This document shows positions 25,064 to 32,734 of a DNA stretch of 40,868 nucleotides, piece after piece (the stretch's first letter is position 1; each line of letters starts with the position of its first letter). Made by a program: the position numbers and the translations under genes. A model generated the notes under the pieces. That model was not told the origin of the DNA, made no database searches, and worked only from the letters and a program-made list of their open reading frames with translations. The DNA is from Candidatus Segetimicrobium genomatis (GTDB taxonomy: Bacteria > Sysuimicrobiota > Sysuimicrobiia > Sysuimicrobiales > Kaftiobacteriaceae), in the NCBI GenBank assembly GCA_005888595.1, contig VBAL01000111.1, forward strand, positions 9,450-50,317. The letters run 5' to 3'.

Positions 25064-26311
25064 CTACAAGCACATTTTGTTGTCGCCGCAGGCCTTCTGC
25101 AAGGCGCGCTGCGCCGCCCCGACATCCTTATTGGATACGAAGGCATGCACGATGTCGTTGAACGCCACGGTGAACCCTGGCGGTGCCGCAGAGCCGTGCA
25201 CCTCGCTTGGAACCACCACATTTTTGGCGAAGTCCTTCGCCGCAGACTGCATATAGGTGTCGAGTTTCATCGGATCGCAATCGGTGCGCGCGCAGAGCGC
25301 CCCTTTCAGTTGGTTCAAGGCCTCTTGCCCCTCTTTTGAGCCGTTCGGCAGGCTGAATGCGGCGCTGATGACCAGGAAGGCACCAGACGTGCCGAACGCG
25401 GGCACATACCCGTAGTCCATCCCGGGTGTCCATCCCTTACCAATGAAATAGCCGGAGGCCCAGTCTCCCATCACGGTCATCGCCGCCTTGCCATCGATCA
25501 GCATCTGCGCCGCGGAGTCCCAGGTCCCACTCGCATGGTCGCTGTTCACGTACTCCAGGACCTTCGCGTATGTCTCCAGTGCCCGTTTCACAGTATCGCC
25601 GGTCCATGAGGTCTTACCGGTCCACAGTCCGCGATATCCGATAGGCCCGAGCGCGCCGAGGAGCACATCCTCCAACAGGTGGGCGGCCTCCCACTTGTTC
25701 TGGTCACCCAGCGCCAGCGGGGTGATCCCCTTGGCCCGCAGCGTATTGGCTACCTTAAAGAACTCGTCCCAGCTGGTTGGCGCCGCCAGCTTGTTATCGT
25801 CAAAGATTTTCTTGTTGTACCAGAGGACGTTCCCGCGGTGCACGCTGACCGGCACGGAGTACTGATCGCCTTGATACGTGACAATGTTCACAAGGTTCCT
25901 GGGGAAGACGGCGAGCCACCCCTCACTCTCGAACAACTGCGTGATCGGTTCCATGTGGCCGGTGACGACCCATGCGCTCGTAAGTTCCTCGCCGCCGTGC
26001 GCCTGGAAACTGTCCGGCGGATGACCCCGCTGCATGCGGGCTTTCAGGATCGCTACGGCATCTTCAGGGGTACCGCCGGCGATTGCCGCGTTGACAATCT
26101 CCACATCAGGGTACCGCTGCCTGAAAATCTCAAACACCGCATGAAGACCGTCGGCCTCACGGCCCCAGGTCCACCAGCTGAAGATCTCCAGCTTCCCGCC
26201 CATGACCGACCCGGCCTGCAACCCCGCGCGGAATGGAGATATCATCAGCGCCGTCACGATGACGAGCACGGTCCAGAACCACACGGCAGTGCGGCTCATT
26301 CTGTGCATCAT
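25064..26311 (-). CDS. Sugar-binding protein, second copy (glucose/mannose type)
   Basis: 415 residues, homologous to the binding protein at 16954-18210 over its whole length: I-F-S-W-W, H-P-P-D-S-F-Q-A-H-G-G, S-V-P-V-S-V-H-R-G-N-V-L-W-Y, G-Y-R-G-L-W-T-G-K-T. The N-terminal hydrophobic segment (about 8-30) has no lipobox cysteine. The C-terminal cysteine pattern (C-A-R-T-D-C and C-G-D-N-K-M-C) is conserved between the two. No permease gene is adjacent, so it probably feeds the permeases at 18285-20122, which face it convergently across the island. ATG 26311 has GGAGGTCG upstream and overlaps the stop of a small leader ORF. Confidence 0.93.
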   Translation of the reverse strand: MMHRMSRTAVWFWTVLVIVTALMISPFRAGLQAGSVMGGKLEIFSWWTWGREADGLHAVFEIFRQRYPDVEIVNAAIAGGTPEDAVAILKARMQRGHPPDSFQAHGGEELTSAWVVTGHMEPITQLFESEGWLAVFPRNLVNIVTYQGDQYSVPVSVHRGNVLWYNKKIFDDNKLAAPTSWDEFFKVANTLRAKGITPLALGDQNKWEAAHLLEDVLLGALGPIGYRGLWTGKTSWTGDTVKRALETYAKVLEYVNSDHASGTWDSAAQMLIDGKAAMTVMGDWASGYFIGKGWTPGMDYGYVPAFGTSGAFLVISAAFSLPNGSKEGQEALNQLKGALCARTDCDPMKLDTYMQSAAKDFAKNVVVPSEVHGSAAPPGFTVAFNDIVHAFVSNKDVGAAQRALQKACGDNKMCL

Positions 26312-26364
26312 GGATCGACCTCCACGTCTTCAACCCGGGGGCACGCGAAGTTTCTACACGGCAT
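26308..26364 (-). CDS. Putative 18-residue leader peptide upstream of the binding protein
   Basis: ATG at 26364 with a perfect AGGAGG (26371-26376) six bases upstream; it encodes M-P-C-R-N-F-A-C-P-R-V-E-D-V-E-V-D-P and ends in a TGA that overlaps the ATG of the binding-protein gene (ATGA). The ribosome-binding site is better than that of most genes here. The AGGAGG directly abuts the palindrome at 26375-26448. This is the arrangement of a regulatory leader, but there is no homology evidence and a chance frame is possible. Confidence 0.45.
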   Translation of the reverse strand: MPCRNFACPRVEDVEVDP

Positions 26365-26374
26365 GCCCCACCTC

Positions 26375-26448
26375 CTAGTCCCGTACCAGCGTGACAGGCG
26401 AGAGTTCGGCAGCCGCCCACGGTGCAAGTCACGTTGGTACGGGACTAG
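26375..26448. promoter_or_regulatory. 21-bp-stem palindrome between the divergent binding-protein and galactokinase genes
   Basis: Left arm 26375-26395 and right arm 26428-26448 are inverse copies, 20 of 21 positions identical, with a 32-base loop. On the plus strand the single mismatch is a G-T wobble, so the plus-strand RNA could pair fully. Both arms carry GTCCCGTACCA and its inverse. It sits in the 5' leaders of both divergent genes: right against the leader-ORF Shine-Dalgarno on one side and 27 bases before galK on the other. It is either a two-way operator or a structured leader. Confidence 0.7.
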
Positions 26449-26475
26449 CGGGATGGCCTTTGGCCCGCGCCGAAC

Positions 26476-27678
26476 ATGGCCGTGATGCCCGATCCGACGC
26501 GCTGGACGGCCGCGGTGGACCTGTTCACGCGGGTGTTCGACGCCCACACCACCCTCGTCGCCGGCGCGCCCGGCCGCGTAAACCTCATCGGCGAGCACAC
26601 GGACTACAACGACGGCCTGGTGTTGCCGGCCGCGATCGACCGTCACGTGTTCATCGCCGCCCGGCGAAACGACTCAGGTCGCGTGAGATTGGCGGCGAGC
26701 GCATTCGAGGACCGGGTGGAGTTCCCCACCGACGATCCCGGCCGGCCGGCTCTGCCGGTCTGGGCCCGGTATCCACAAGGCGTCGCCGTGAAGCTACGGG
26801 CCCGCGGCATCAGCATACACGGATTCGACGCGGCCATCGCCGCCGATCTGCCGGTCGGCTCAGGGCTCAGCTCGTCCGCCGCGCTGGAGGTGGCCTCGGC
26901 TCTGGTGATGGAAGCAATCAGCGACCACGCGCTTCCTCCGAGAGAACGCGCCCTGCTGTGCCGCGCCGCGGAGGTGGAGTTCGTCGGTGTGCCCTCTGGG
27001 ATTATGGACCAGTTCGCCTCCACATTGTGCCGGCGTGGCCATGCTTTGTTCCTCGACTGCCGCTCACTGGAAACACACCACATTCCATTAGGAGCGACGC
27101 TCGCCATCGCGGTCTGCGACACCGGGATGGCGCGCGTCCTGGCGGGATCGGCGTACGCGCAGCGCAGGCAGGAGTGCGCCGATGCCGTCACCGCGCTGCG
27201 GAAGGCAGGATTGAAGATTGCGTCGCTGCGGGATCTGACGCTAGATGACGTCCCACGTGTGGAGCGCCTGCCGGAACCGCTGCGGAGGCGCGCCAGGCAT
27301 GTCCTCACCGAGGATGCGCGGGTCGTGGAAACCGCGACACTTTTGGAAAGTGGGCAGCCCGGTGGGCTGCGGGACGTGTTCTCTGCATCTCACCGCAGCC
27401 TGCGCGACGACTACGAGGTAAGTTCTCGCGAGTTGGACGCCATGGCGGAGGCGGCCCTCGACGCGCCCGGCTGCGTGGCCGCCCGGATGACCGGCGCGGG
27501 ATTCGGCGGCGCAGTCGTCGCCCTGGTGCAACGCGCGGCCGGGGACGCGTTTCTCGCCGCGGCGGCGGAGGGTTACCGGAGACGCACGGGACGTGAAGGC
27601 CGATTGTTTCTCACAGAGGCGGCGGAGGGAGCGAAACTACTTGAAGGGCGGGACTCGGGACTGGGGACTGGGGACTAG
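26476..27678 (+). CDS. galK: Galactokinase
   Basis: 400-residue GHMP kinase phosphorylating galactose at C1. The galactokinase signature G-R-V-N-L-I-G-E-H-T-D-Y-N-D-G is at about 33-47, the GHMP loop L-P-V-G-S-G-L-S-S-S-A-A-L at about 124-136, and the C-terminal motif M-T-G-A-G-F-G-G-A-V near residue 338. Start ATG 26476, with Met at 26485 as an alternative; no strong Shine-Dalgarno is visible. The last residues (G-R-D-S-G-L-G-T-G-D) and the stop are encoded by the GGGACTN heptamer array that begins at 27650. No other Leloir genes are next to it; its neighbours are sugar-uptake genes. Confidence 0.95.
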   Translation: MAVMPDPTRWTAAVDLFTRVFDAHTTLVAGAPGRVNLIGEHTDYNDGLVLPAAIDRHVFIAARRNDSGRVRLAASAFEDRVEFPTDDPGRPALPVWARYPQGVAVKLRARGISIHGFDAAIAADLPVGSGLSSSAALEVASALVMEAISDHALPPRERALLCRAAEVEFVGVPSGIMDQFASTLCRRGHALFLDCRSLETHHIPLGATLAIAVCDTGMARVLAGSAYAQRRQECADAVTALRKAGLKIASLRDLTLDDVPRVERLPEPLRRRARHVLTEDARVVETATLLESGQPGGLRDVFSASHRSLRDDYEVSSRELDAMAEAALDAPGCVAARMTGAGFGGAVVALVQRAAGDAFLAAAAEGYRRRTGREGRLFLTEAAEGAKLLEGRDSGLGTGD

Positions 27679-27757
27679 AATTGTGAGGATCTTACCCGAG
27701 GTGATTGCTCGCACCAATCCCTAGTCCCAAGTCCCTAGTCCCAAGTCCCTAATCCCG
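27650..27757. repeat. Inverted heptamer-array element, GGGACTN type, between convergent genes
   Basis: Left arm 27650-27678: GGGACTC, GGGACTG, GGGACTG, GGGACTA. Right arm 27719-27757: CCCTAGT and CCCAAGT alternating, five units. Spacer about 40 bases. The galK stop (GAC-TAG) and the nnr stop (GAT-TAG) both lie inside the arms, so two convergent genes end symmetrically in the same element. It would work as a bidirectional terminator-like hairpin. Confidence 0.92.
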
Positions 27758-29314
27758 CAGTTCTCTTATTGGGTCCACCTGTAATCCCGCTTCAACCCTG
27801 TGGATCGCGTGAGGCAGGCGGTCGGCCACGTCAGACGCCAGCAAACCCACCTGTCCCCGCTCGTGCGCACAAAGATCTCCGGCCAGCCCGTGCAGGTACG
27901 CTGCGGCGACCGCGGCCTCAAACGGAGCCAGCCCCTGACCGATCAATGCGGCCACCGCCCCAGTGAGTACATCTCCCATCCCGCCTGAGGCCATGCCCGG
28001 GTTCCCTGTGCGGACGATGGCGGCCTCGCCGTCGGGCTTCGCTACGACGGTGTGAGCGCTCTTCAGGACCACAACACAGCGAAAACGCGCCGCGGCCGCG
28101 CGAGCAGCGCCCAGGCGGTCTTCCACGATCTTGGGGGTCGGCTGCTTGAGCAACCTGCCGAGTTCTCCCGGGTGCGGGGTGATGACCAGCGGGGGCCGCG
28201 CCTTCGCCAAGCGATCCGCCCGACCGGCCAGTACGTTGAGCCCATCGGCGTCAAGCACCAACGGCTTGTCACGCCCCAGCAACTCCTCGACCACGCGCGC
28301 GACGCCCGGCGCAGGCGATAACCCAGGACCGGCGGCCACGACGTCACAAGAGGCCAGCAGTTCATCGACCCGGGCCATCGCAGAAGGCGACAGCGCGCTC
28401 CCGTCATCAGCCAGCGGCATGGCGATCCCTTCCGTGACCTTAGATGCAACAATGGGGTAGACGCTCTGCGGAACCGCAACGGTCACCAACCCCGCACCGC
28501 TCCGCAGGGCGCCGAACGTGGATAAGACGGCCGCGCCGGTGTATCCAACGGATCCCGCGAGGATCAGCACATGCCCATACGTCCCCTTGTGAGTGTCAGG
28601 CCGGCGCCGCGGCAGCAACTCACGCACTTTCGCGGACGTCACCAGCCAGGTTGTGATCGAGGGGTCGTCCATGAGGGCCTGCGGGTACCCGATGTCGCCG
28701 ACGTAGAGGGCGCCCGCCATTTCTGCCCCTGGAAAGAGGACGACGCCCACTTTCGGCAGCCCCATCGTGACGGTGACCGAGGCGCGGACACACGGGCCGT
28801 CCCAGGTTCCGGTGTCCGCCTGCAACCCAGACGGGACATCGACTGCCAGGATGGGCTTACCGGAGCGATTGGCCGCCTCAATCAGACCGACGGCATCGCC
28901 TCGAGCCGTGCCTCGGAATCCGGTGCCGAACAGTGCGTCGATGATAAGGTCTGCCTTCGCAATCGCGTCCTCGTGCCGCGCGGCATCGCCGGCAAGGAAG
29001 GAGACGCCCGCTTCCGACGCCGCGGCCAGAGCCTGGGCTGATTCGCCGCCAAACTCCTCCTTCGGCGCTACGAACAGCGCCGCGACCTCGGCGCCCGCCG
29101 CCAGGTACCTGGCGGCAACCAGCCCGTCTCCCCCGTTGCTTCCCCTGCCGGCCATCACGACGACCCGGCGCCCTCCGTGTTCGCGCAGCATGATCTCGGC
29201 TGCCTGGGCGACGCGCCGGCCGGCCGCGTCCATGAGCTGGGCGACGGAAATCCCGTGGTCTTTGGTAGCCCGGCGATCTAGCTCCGCGATCTGCGCACTT
29301 GTCGCGACGCGCAT
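27749..29314 (-). CDS. nnr: Bifunctional NAD(P)HX epimerase/dehydratase (metabolite repair)
   Basis: 521 residues from ATG 29314. It repairs hydrated NADH and NADPH. The N-terminal epimerase domain (about 1-215) has G-R-G-S-N-G-G-D-G-L-V-A-A-R and D-A-L-F-G-T-G-F; the C-terminal dehydratase domain has H-K-G-T-Y-G-H-V-L-I-L-A-G-S and the signature G-N-P-G-M-A-S-G-G-M-G-D-V-L-T-G. The frame stays open upstream to 29413, where it would add a repeat-encoded V-D-L-V-D-L-G-D-M-V-D-F-V-D segment; I treat that as non-translated because M-R-V-A-T-S-A-Q-I is the family start. Its C-terminal R-D and stop lie in the GGGACTN element. Confidence 0.95.
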   Translation of the reverse strand: MRVATSAQIAELDRRATKDHGISVAQLMDAAGRRVAQAAEIMLREHGGRRVVVMAGRGSNGGDGLVAARYLAAGAEVAALFVAPKEEFGGESAQALAAASEAGVSFLAGDAARHEDAIAKADLIIDALFGTGFRGTARGDAVGLIEAANRSGKPILAVDVPSGLQADTGTWDGPCVRASVTVTMGLPKVGVVLFPGAEMAGALYVGDIGYPQALMDDPSITTWLVTSAKVRELLPRRRPDTHKGTYGHVLILAGSVGYTGAAVLSTFGALRSGAGLVTVAVPQSVYPIVASKVTEGIAMPLADDGSALSPSAMARVDELLASCDVVAAGPGLSPAPGVARVVEELLGRDKPLVLDADGLNVLAGRADRLAKARPPLVITPHPGELGRLLKQPTPKIVEDRLGAARAAAARFRCVVVLKSAHTVVAKPDGEAAIVRTGNPGMASGGMGDVLTGAVAALIGQGLAPFEAAVAAAYLHGLAGDLCAHERGQVGLLASDVADRLPHAIHRVEAGLQVDPIRELRD

Positions 29315-29361
29315 CTTAAGGTCGCCGCCTCTTTCCGCCAGGAGAATGACTCCTTCCCTAA

Positions 29362-29502
29362 CTGCGTCTACAAAGTCTACCATGTCTCCTAGGTCTACAA
29401 GGTCTACTAGCATAAAGACATAAGTCGCAGTGCCTACGCGCGCGCAGAAAGGCGGGTAGACTTTGAAGACCTGGTAGACCTGGTAGACCTTGTAGACGCA
29501 GT
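29362..29502. repeat. Inverted nonamer-array element, GTCTACNNN type
   Basis: Left arm 29362-29410: GTCTACAAA, GTCTACCAT, GTCTCCTAG, GTCTACAAG, GTCTACTAG. Right arm 29456-29502: GTAGACTTT, GAAGACCTG, GTAGACCTG, GTAGACCTT, GTAGACGCA. Spacer about 45 bases. The 9-base period would encode a V-D-x repeat in the nnr frame. Same family as 30801-30935, 32639-32734 and the split arms at 20127/23881. Confidence 0.9.
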
Positions 29503-29558
29503 TATGCAGTTATCCCCATCAAGCACACTGTCCACACGGTGTGAACGAAAGTTCCCGA

Positions 29559-29587
29559 TTGACCCGCTGAAGCCGCGATGATAACGT
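29559..29587 (+). promoter_or_regulatory. Sigma70-like promoter for the candidate RNA
   Basis: TTGACC (29559-29564), 17-base spacer, TAACGT (29582-29587). The -35 matches five of six consensus bases; the -10 is weaker. Expected start is at about 29593-29595, which is the first base of the closing helix of the candidate RNA. Just upstream (29508-29537) are TTATCCCCA and CTGTCCACA, partial DnaA-box look-alikes that I do not call. Confidence 0.45.
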
Positions 29588-29594
29588 CATGGTC

Positions 29595-29767
29595 GAGAGA
29601 GGCGCGAGCCTAGCGGCAAAATAGCCGATTCAAAAGCCGTCGCGCGTGGAGTCTGAGAGCCAGGGGAACTTCACTTCGGGAGTAATCCCGGAGAGGGGGC
29701 TTCAGGCGGTAAGACCCGGCGGCGCGGTAGAAGACGGTGAAACGTCGCTGGATCTTGCGCCTCTTTC
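29595..29767 (+). ncRNA. Candidate structured RNA, unclassified
   Basis: 173 bases with no reading frame of note. The ends pair: 29595-29608 (GAGAGAGGCGCGAG) with 29754-29767 (CTTGCGCCTCTTTC) gives 14 consecutive pairs, two of them G-U. The helix continues inward after a 2-base bulge with CC(T)AGCG against CGCTGG (29746-29751). Inside are hairpins GGC-AAAATA-GCC (29615-29626), CGGGA-GTAA-TCCCG (about 29679-29692) and ACG-GTGAAA-CGTC (about 29734-29745), plus an outer GAGCC/GGCTT pairing around the middle hairpin. A promoter-like sequence starts transcription at the helix. It does not match any riboswitch, 6S, SRP, tmRNA or RNase P consensus I know. Strand assignment rests on the promoter and is inference. 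Confidence 0.45.
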
Positions 29768-29784
29768 ACTTTGACAACGAAATA

Positions 29785-29872
29785 ACGCAGTCGAGCGGTC
29801 GCGGTAACTCCAAGGCGAGCGGTGCATGGCGAGACTGCGAGACTGCCCGACCGCCTGACTGCGCGACCGCGT
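29785..29872. repeat. Inverted octamer-array element, AGTCNNGC/GGTCNCGC type
   Basis: Left arm 29785-29804 (CGCAGTCGAGCGGTCGCGG); right arm 29829-29872 with 8-base units GCGAGACT, GCGAGACT, GCCCGACC, GCCTGACT, GCGCGACC. Spacer about 24 bases. It lies between the candidate RNA and the stop of the reductase gene at 29876, so it could terminate both transcripts. Confidence 0.7.
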
Positions 29873-29875
29873 TTC

Positions 29876-30775
29876 TTATCTTCCTGGCCTGACCTCCACC
29901 TTCGCTAACTCCTCGATCAGCGTCACAAGCGCAGAATGGTCTAAGTCACTCCGTTCTAGACCGCGCAGGGCCGTGAACGCTTCCTGCACCACCGCCGTGG
30001 CTGGGAGGGGGACGCCCAGCGCCTTTCCTGTCGACAGGGCGATGTTAAGGTCCTTCTGGTGGAGCCGTACGCGGAAACCGGGTTTGAAGTTCCGCTCCAG
30101 CATCCGCTGGCCATGGACATCAAGAATGCGGCTCTGCGCAAATCCGCCGAGGAGAGCCTGCCGCACTTTCGCCGGGTCCACCCCCGCTTTGGCGGCAAGG
30201 ACCAGGGCTTCGCTGACGGCCTGAATCGTGAGGGCCACCACGATCTGGTTGCACGCCTTGGCCACCTGACCGGCCCCGGCCCCGCCGATGTGCACGATGT
30301 TCTTGCCCAACGTTTCAAACACCGGACGCACGCGCGTGAAAACCGGCTCAGGACCGCCCACCATGATGGACAGGGTCGCTTCGATCGCACCCTTCTCGCC
30401 TCCACTGACCGGCGCGTCCAGCATCTGGGCACCTTTGGCCGTTACTGCGTTGGCGATCTCTTGGGTGACAAGCGGCGAGATCGTGCTCATGTCGACCAGC
30501 ACAGAACCGGGCCGGATGCCTTCCAGCACACCGTCACGCCCGAGAACAACCTGCTGGACATCCGGGGAGTCGGGGAGCATGGTGATGACGAAATCGCTTT
30601 GCTGGGCAACCCCCCGTGGCGATTTTCCATCGGCGGCGCCGGCTCCGACCAGTTCGTCCACGGGCGCACGGCTGCGGCTGTGGACGATCAGCGGATGACC
30701 CGATTTGAGCAGGTTGCGGGCCATAGGTTTGCCCATGATGCCCAGTCCGATAAAACCGATTCTTTCCTTAGCCAT
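29876..30775 (-). CDS. garR: Tartronate-semialdehyde reductase / 3-hydroxyisobutyrate dehydrogenase family
   Basis: 299-residue beta-hydroxyacid dehydrogenase. The N-terminal NAD(P)-binding motif is G-F-I-G-L-G-I-M-G-K-P-M-A; the substrate motif D-A-P-V-S-G-G-E-K-G-A is at about 120-130; catalytic Lys is in G-Q-V-A-K-A-C-N-Q (about 171). The pattern D-A-P-V-S-G-G with K-A-C-N-Q-I-V-V fits GarR/GlxR, which reduces tartronate semialdehyde to D-glycerate; 3-hydroxyisobutyrate dehydrogenase is the alternative. Hydroxypyruvate isomerase is encoded 3.7 kb upstream in the same train, which favours GarR. ATG 30775 has GAGGAGG upstream. Confidence 0.87.
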   Translation of the reverse strand: MAKERIGFIGLGIMGKPMARNLLKSGHPLIVHSRSRAPVDELVGAGAADGKSPRGVAQQSDFVITMLPDSPDVQQVVLGRDGVLEGIRPGSVLVDMSTISPLVTQEIANAVTAKGAQMLDAPVSGGEKGAIEATLSIMVGGPEPVFTRVRPVFETLGKNIVHIGGAGAGQVAKACNQIVVALTIQAVSEALVLAAKAGVDPAKVRQALLGGFAQSRILDVHGQRMLERNFKPGFRVRLHQKDLNIALSTGKALGVPLPATAVVQEAFTALRGLERSDLDHSALVTLIEELAKVEVRPGR

Positions 30776-30800
30776 TCGGATGACCTCCTCGAACGAGAAC

Positions 30801-30935
30801 TGCGTCTACAAAGTCTACTATGTCTACTACGTCTACTACGTCTACTGCGTCTACTAGGTCTACTAGGTCTACCAGGTCTTCAAGAGTCGGCTCGTAGACA
30901 TAGTAGACTCAGAAGACGTTGTAGACTTTGTAGAC
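30801..30935. repeat. Inverted nonamer-array element, GTCTACNNN type
   Basis: Left arm 30801-30884 is nine units of GTCTACNNN (last GTCTTCAAG). Right arm 30893-30935 is GTAGACATA, GTAGACTCA, GAAGACGTT, GTAGACTTT, GTAGAC. Spacer only about 8 bases. It is the longest single-arm array in the window, with an isolated extra GTAGAC at 30951-30956. Confidence 0.93.
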
Positions 30936-30966
30936 ATCACTTTGGATCAAGTAGACGCCTTTGGGA

Positions 30967-32625
30967 TCATAGGGCAGTGGTACGTTGAAGGGAGCGCAGC
31001 GCGGTGCGTTCTCTGTCGACCACGGCCTCCCACGCCGCCCGCTGCCGCAATTTCTCCGCGCCGTCCCACCCACGCCCCGCTGACATCAGGTCAGCGACAC
31101 GCGCCGCAGCCGCCTGACCGGCATCCTCGCAGAGAATACTCAACCGCGTGCGCAAGAACATCATATCAGCGAGCGTTAACGCCATCTCGTGCCGGCAGGC
31201 GTAGACGACTTCCGCGGCCAGCACCGGCAACTCTTCGGCCAGTGGAGCCCGGAGCGCGGCGTCCCCGTTGGCGATGGCCAGGACGTCGGCCGCGGCGGCT
31301 CCATACGCGGCCAGGAGATGCTGCTGTACCTTGCGGGGAAGACCCTCACGCGCCAGCGCCTTGCGCGCGGCATCCAGACCCTCCGCATCCGCCAGCGGCA
31401 GCGTCGCAGTCCGGCACGGCCGTCGCTCCCCATCGCGCCGCGCCAGCACGTCGACGGTATCTTCGGCCATCTTGCGGTAACTGGTCAGCTTCCCTCCCAC
31501 GATGCTCACAAGTCCCCGTGGGGACTCAACGACGGCATGCTCCCGCGGTAGATCCGCCGACGACCGGCTGCCGGCTTCCACCAGCGGGCGGAGCCCAGCG
31601 TAAACCCCCAGAACATCGGCGGCCTCCACGGCCTGCCGTAACACACGGTTGGCCTGACGGAGGAGAAATGCGACGTCCGCCTCGGTCGCGGCCGGTGCGT
31701 CGATCTGGCCGTCGTAACTATCGTCGGTGGTACCGAGGATGACGCGGCCCGACCAGGGCACGAGAAAGGCCAGCCGGCCATCGTCGGTCTGCGGGATCAG
31801 CACGGCGGTCTCCGCCGGCAGCACCTCGCCCTGCAGCACCAGATGCACACCTTTGCTCGGCCGGATTCTAAACTGGGGCGGTCCATCCATCGACGCGGCC
31901 CGTTCAGCCCAGACGCCGGTGGCGTTCACGACGTGGCGGGCGCGCACGTCAACCGTTCGCCCGGTGAGCCCGTCTTCCACCCGGGCGCCCGCAACGCGAC
32001 CCTGCGCATACGCGAACGACCGGGCCAGGGCGTAATTCGCTGTCGCAGCTCCAAATCGCCGTGCCACAGCCAGAACACTCAGTGTCAGGCGGACGTCATC
32101 GGTGCGGGCGTCATGGAATAGAAACGCCGCGCGTAACCCGTCGGTCGATAGCGCCGGCACCAGCGAAGCCGCGTCCTCTGCCGTGAGCCGGCGGTGGTGC
32201 AGCGCCGGCATCCGGGCCAGACGGTCATACATCCACAGAACCGCCCTGACTCCCCAGGGGACGGCAGGCTGGAGGAACGCGGGAACGTGAACACCGAACG
32301 GCCGGGTCAGCCCGTCATAGAGCGGAATGAGAAATGGCTGCGGCCGGACCAGGTGCGGGGCGAGTCGCAGCAACCGCGCGCGTTCGCGGAGCGCCTCGCC
32401 GACGAGTTTCAGCTGACCGCGGGCCAGGTACCGGATGCCGCCGTGGATCAACTTGGTGGACCGGCTGCTGGTCCCGCTGGCGAAGTCCGCCTGCTCGACG
32501 AGCCCCACGCGGTAGCCGCGTGTGGCCGCATCCAGCGCCACCCCCGCGCCGGTGATCCCGCCGCCGATCACTAACACGTCCAACGGCCGCTCAAGGGCGG
32601 CGATCTGTTCTTCGCGGGACAGCAC
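30967..32625 (-). CDS. glpD: FAD-dependent glycerol-3-phosphate dehydrogenase
   Basis: 552 residues from GTG 32625 (GGAG five bases upstream; a TTG at 32637 is also in frame). It oxidises sn-glycerol-3-phosphate to dihydroxyacetone phosphate at the membrane, passing electrons to quinone. FAD-binding V-L-V-I-G-G-G-I-T-G-A-G is at about 16-27, followed by S-G-T-S-S-R-S-T-K-L-I-H-G-G-I-R-Y-L, the GlpD signature. The C-terminal domain (about 380-552) carries the DAO_C region. It is downstream of two glycerophosphodiesterase genes, so the cluster can take glycerophosphodiesters to triose phosphate. Confidence 0.96.
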   Translation of the reverse strand: MLSREEQIAALERPLDVLVIGGGITGAGVALDAATRGYRVGLVEQADFASGTSSRSTKLIHGGIRYLARGQLKLVGEALRERARLLRLAPHLVRPQPFLIPLYDGLTRPFGVHVPAFLQPAVPWGVRAVLWMYDRLARMPALHHRRLTAEDAASLVPALSTDGLRAAFLFHDARTDDVRLTLSVLAVARRFGAATANYALARSFAYAQGRVAGARVEDGLTGRTVDVRARHVVNATGVWAERAASMDGPPQFRIRPSKGVHLVLQGEVLPAETAVLIPQTDDGRLAFLVPWSGRVILGTTDDSYDGQIDAPAATEADVAFLLRQANRVLRQAVEAADVLGVYAGLRPLVEAGSRSSADLPREHAVVESPRGLVSIVGGKLTSYRKMAEDTVDVLARRDGERRPCRTATLPLADAEGLDAARKALAREGLPRKVQQHLLAAYGAAAADVLAIANGDAALRAPLAEELPVLAAEVVYACRHEMALTLADMMFLRTRLSILCEDAGQAAAARVADLMSAGRGWDGAEKLRQRAAWEAVVDRERTALRSLQRTTAL

Positions 32626-32638
32626 GACACTCTCCAAC

Positions 32639-32734
32639 TACGTCTTCTTGGTCTACTGAGTCTCCCTGGTCTACTTGGTCTCCGTAACTCTTGCGGACTA
32701 AGTAGACTAAGAAGACCAAGTAGACTAAGGAGAC
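32639..32734. repeat. Inverted nonamer-array element, GTCTACNNN type
   Basis: Left arm 32639-32685 (TACGTCTTC, TTGGTCTAC, TGAGTCTCC, CTGGTCTAC, TTGGTCTCC). Right arm 32695-32734 (GGACTAA, GTAGACTAA, GAAGACCAA, GTAGACTAA, GGAGACG). Spacer about 10 bases. The GDPD gene stop (CCT-TAG) lies in the first unit GTCTCCTTAG. Confidence 0.92.

Noticed and set aside
29508-29537. Additional DnaA boxes near the candidate RNA (TTATCCCCA, CTGTCCACA)
   Set aside because: Each departs from the consensus at one or two positions, which is too weak to call next to the perfect pair at 4166.
29414-29875. Known riboswitch, 6S RNA or tmRNA in this gap
   Set aside because: I compared by eye with cobalamin, TPP, c-di-GMP, ydaO, 6S and tmRNA consensus sequences and found no match, so it is reported only as an unclassified candidate.
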